DNA from: Solimonas sp. K1W22B-7
GTDB lineage: Bacteria; Pseudomonadota; Gammaproteobacteria; Nevskiales; Nevskiaceae
Assembly (NCBI RefSeq): GCF_003428335.1
Contig: NZ_CP031704.1
Span: 5,158,071 to 5,222,070, forward strand
Reading direction: 5' to 3'
Length of the DNA: 64,000 nt
Part shown: positions 62,564 through 64,000 of the stretch, one piece after another
Layout of the letters: every line of letters starts with the position of its first letter
How positions within the stretch are numbered: position 1 is the stretch's first letter
Translations under genes and position numbers: made by a program
The notes under the pieces: model-generated
Databases searched by the model: none
Told to the model about the DNA's origin: nothing
Seen by the model: the letters and a program-made list of their open reading frames with translations, nothing else

Positions 62564-63394
62564 TCAGTTGGCCTTGTCCTTGATCTTGTCCTTCATGAAG
62601 CGCGCGATCAGCGGCTGGTAGCCGATGCCGAGCAGGCGCGCCAGCCATTCGATGACCACGGCGTCGCCGCCGACCAGGATGCGCGGGCGGTTGGCGCGGA
62701 TGCCGCGCACGATGATCGCGGCGGCCTGCTCCGGCGTGGTGCGCGCCAGCTTCTCGAACTCGCTGCCGAGATCGCGATCCTTGACCGACTCGCCCTTGCG
62801 CGCGGTGCGCGCGATGTTGGTGCGGATGCCGCCGGGGTGCACGCAGCTGACCTGCACCGGGTGGCCCTCCATCGTCATCTCCAGGCGCAGTGCCTCGGTG
62901 TAGCCGCGCACGCCGAACTTGGCGGCGTTGTAGGCAGCGTTGCCGGGGGCGCCGATCAGGCCGAAGACGCTGGAGACGTTGACGACGTGGCCGTCGCCGG
63001 AGGCGATCAGCTGGGGCAGGAAGGCCTGGGTGCCGTAGGTGACGCCCCAGAAGTTGATGCCCATGAGCCATTCGAAGTCGGCCCAGGAGGTCTCGTCGGC
63101 CCGCGCCGCCACCGACACGCCGGCGTTGTTGAGCACCAGGTTGGCGTTGCCGAAGTCGCGCTTGACGTCCTCGGCATGGGCGTAGACCGCCTCGCGCTTC
63201 GAGACGTCCAGGGCGTAGCCGCGGGCCTCGATCCCCAGGGCCTCGCAGGCGGCGACCGTGCCGGCGAGACCGGCCTGGCTGACGTCGGACAGGGCCAGGC
63301 GACAGCCGGCGCGGCCCAGTTCCAGCGCGCAGGCCCGGCCGATACCGCTGCCGGCACCGGTGATGACGGCCACTTTTCCCATCAATTGCTTCAT
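62564..63394 (-). CDS. short-chain dehydrogenase/reductase
   Basis: A 276-residue classical SDR and first gene of the three-gene operon. It has TGAGSGIGRACALEL, NNAG and the YNAAK active site with the Ser in VSSVFG. A C-terminal segment of about 40 residues (LARLLGIGYQPLIARFMKDK) looks amphipathic and may associate with membranes. Its sequence is only moderately like the operon's other SDR, so they are not a recent duplication. Divergent from rubA. Confidence 0.9.
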   Translation of the reverse strand: MKQLMGKVAVITGAGSGIGRACALELGRAGCRLALSDVSQAGLAGTVAACEALGIEARGYALDVSKREAVYAHAEDVKRDFGNANLVLNNAGVSVAARADETSWADFEWLMGINFWGVTYGTQAFLPQLIASGDGHVVNVSSVFGLIGAPGNAAYNAAKFGVRGYTEALRLEMTMEGHPVQVSCVHPGGIRTNIARTARKGESVKDRDLGSEFEKLARTTPEQAAAIIVRGIRANRPRILVGGDAVVIEWLARLLGIGYQPLIARFMKDKIKDKAN

Positions 63395-63510
63395 TTTCCG
63401 GCTTCTCCCCCGATTTTTGCGGGCGATCTTGGCATGGAATGAGCTTCTGGGGCTGACCCGGCCAACGTCGCCCGGCGGCCCCAGGGCGAACGTGGACTCG
63501 GCGGCGGGTC

Positions 63511-63519
63511 TGCTAACAT
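63511..63519 (+). promoter_or_regulatory. extended -10 element for rubA
   Basis: TGCTAACAT lies 39 bp upstream of the rubA ATG, with CTTTTT in the leader. No good -35 is spaced correctly, in keeping with an extended -10 promoter. Confidence 0.45.
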
Positions 63520-63558
63520 TCGCCGCCCTTTTTACCCCTGACGACGGTTGGAACCAGC

Positions 63559-63723
63559 ATGCGCAAGTGGCGCTGTCTCATCTGTGATTTCGAATACGAC
63601 GAGGCCAAGGGCCTTCCCGACGAGGGCATTGCCCCCGGCACGCGCTGGGAGGACATCCCGGACAGCTGGACCTGCCCGGACTGCGGCGCCTCCAAGGCCG
63701 ACTTCGACATGGTCCCGGCGTGA
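63559..63723 (+). CDS. rubA: rubredoxin
   Basis: A 54-residue iron-sulfur electron carrier: [18 protein letters not shown] and [11 protein letters not shown] supply the four Cys ligands of a single iron. It matches the length of Pseudomonas aeruginosa-type rubredoxins, which deliver electrons to alkane hydroxylase (AlkB). The rubredoxin reductase gene begins within its stop codon (GTGA). No alkB is in the window. ATG at 63559 is the only sensible start. Confidence 0.95.
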   Translation: MRKWRCLICDFEYDEAKGLPDEGIAPGTRWEDIPDSWTCPDCGASKADFDMVPA

Positions 63724-64000
63724 GCGCTCCGCTCACGATCCTCGGCAGCGGACACGCCGGCATCACGCTGGCCCGCGACCTGCGGAAACTGGCGCCTGAG
63801 CTGCCCCTGCGGCTGATCACGCGCGAGGATGGGCACTACTACTACAAGCCGGACCTGTCCAAGGCCTTCGCGGCCGGCAAGGACGCGGACGGCCTGATCA
63901 AGAATCCGCTGGAGCAGCTCGTGGAGCAGCTCAAGGCGGAGGTACTGGTGCGCAAGGACGTGACCGCGATCGACCCGGCGGCGCATGCCGTGCAGGTCGA
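63720..64000 (+). CDS. rubB: rubredoxin reductase (3' end beyond the window)
   Basis: Flavoprotein that reduces rubredoxin with NADH. Only the first 93 codons are visible. They show the FAD-binding motif [16 protein letters not shown] and [16 protein letters not shown], typical of this family. The GTG start overlaps the rubA stop by four bases, so the two are translationally coupled. No in-frame stop appears before the right edge. Confidence 0.92.
   Translation, partial: MSAPLTILGSGHAGITLARDLRKLAPELPLRLITREDGHYYYKPDLSKAFAAGKDADGLIKNPLEQLVEQLKAEVLVRKDVTAIDPAAHAVQV

Overview
The window is about 64 kb of high-GC chromosome (GC-rich third codon positions, long open frames antisense to most genes). 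Gene order and content point to a Gammaproteobacterium near Nevskiales/Xanthomonadales (Solimonas-like): topA-smg-dprA-tsaP/def-fmt, engB/cytochrome c4/dsbA next to polA, lptM-lysA, tamA-tamB, ttcA, and rubredoxin with its reductase. It is mostly a core, vertically inherited region. I see no rRNA, tRNA, CRISPR array, transposase or prophage.

Layout. 1-7 kb: topoisomerase I (cut by the left edge), smg, dprA and the LysM lipoprotein TsaP on the minus strand, divergent from def-fmt and a small Cys-rich protein. 7-12 kb: a large membrane GGDEF-EAL protein, a VAT1-like reductase and a dCMP deaminase-family enzyme. 12-19 kb: a CocE-type secreted hydrolase, a lone VIT-domain protein, and an OmpR-type two-component pair. 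19-28 kb: rsmB, several uncharacterised envelope proteins, cardiolipin synthase, a PAS-GGDEF cyclase, a TIGR01777 epimerase, rarD and a DUF4279 gene. 28-34 kb: envelope genes, with waaA overlapping a ligase-associated exonuclease gene, divergent from lpxL, then a TPR protein and an L,D-transpeptidase that share a C-terminal domain. 34-42 kb: an M14 peptidase, dsbA and cytochrome c4, divergent from engB; then a probable small RNA, polA, lysA and lptM. 42-54 kb: an esterase, tamB-tamA, an extended GST, a TraB/GumN protein, a kappa-GST-like isomerase, ttcA, a DUF167 gene, slyD and membrane proteins. 54-64 kb: metH, a DUF1631 gene, an SDR-esterase-SDR operon and rubA-rubB (cut by the right edge).

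Non-coding content is unusually rich. At least four kinds of dispersed intergenic repeat recur. One is a roughly 390-bp element with two near-full copies 15 kb apart; another has two copies flanking the engB-polA-lysA-lptM block. Several repeats sit beside small, less GC-rich orphan genes.

The best candidate for something not annotated is a roughly 117-nt small RNA between engB and polA. It has a recognisable promoter, a strong terminator and four hairpins that each expose a C-rich (CUCCC/CCCCC) loop, at the same relative position and orientation as Spot 42 (spf) in E. coli.

The genes are mainly housekeeping: translation initiation and release of N-formyl groups, DNA topology and repair, outer-membrane assembly (TamAB, LptM, WaaA, LpxL), disulfide and cytochrome biogenesis, methionine and lysine synthesis. 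Signalling genes for c-di-GMP and one two-component system are superimposed.
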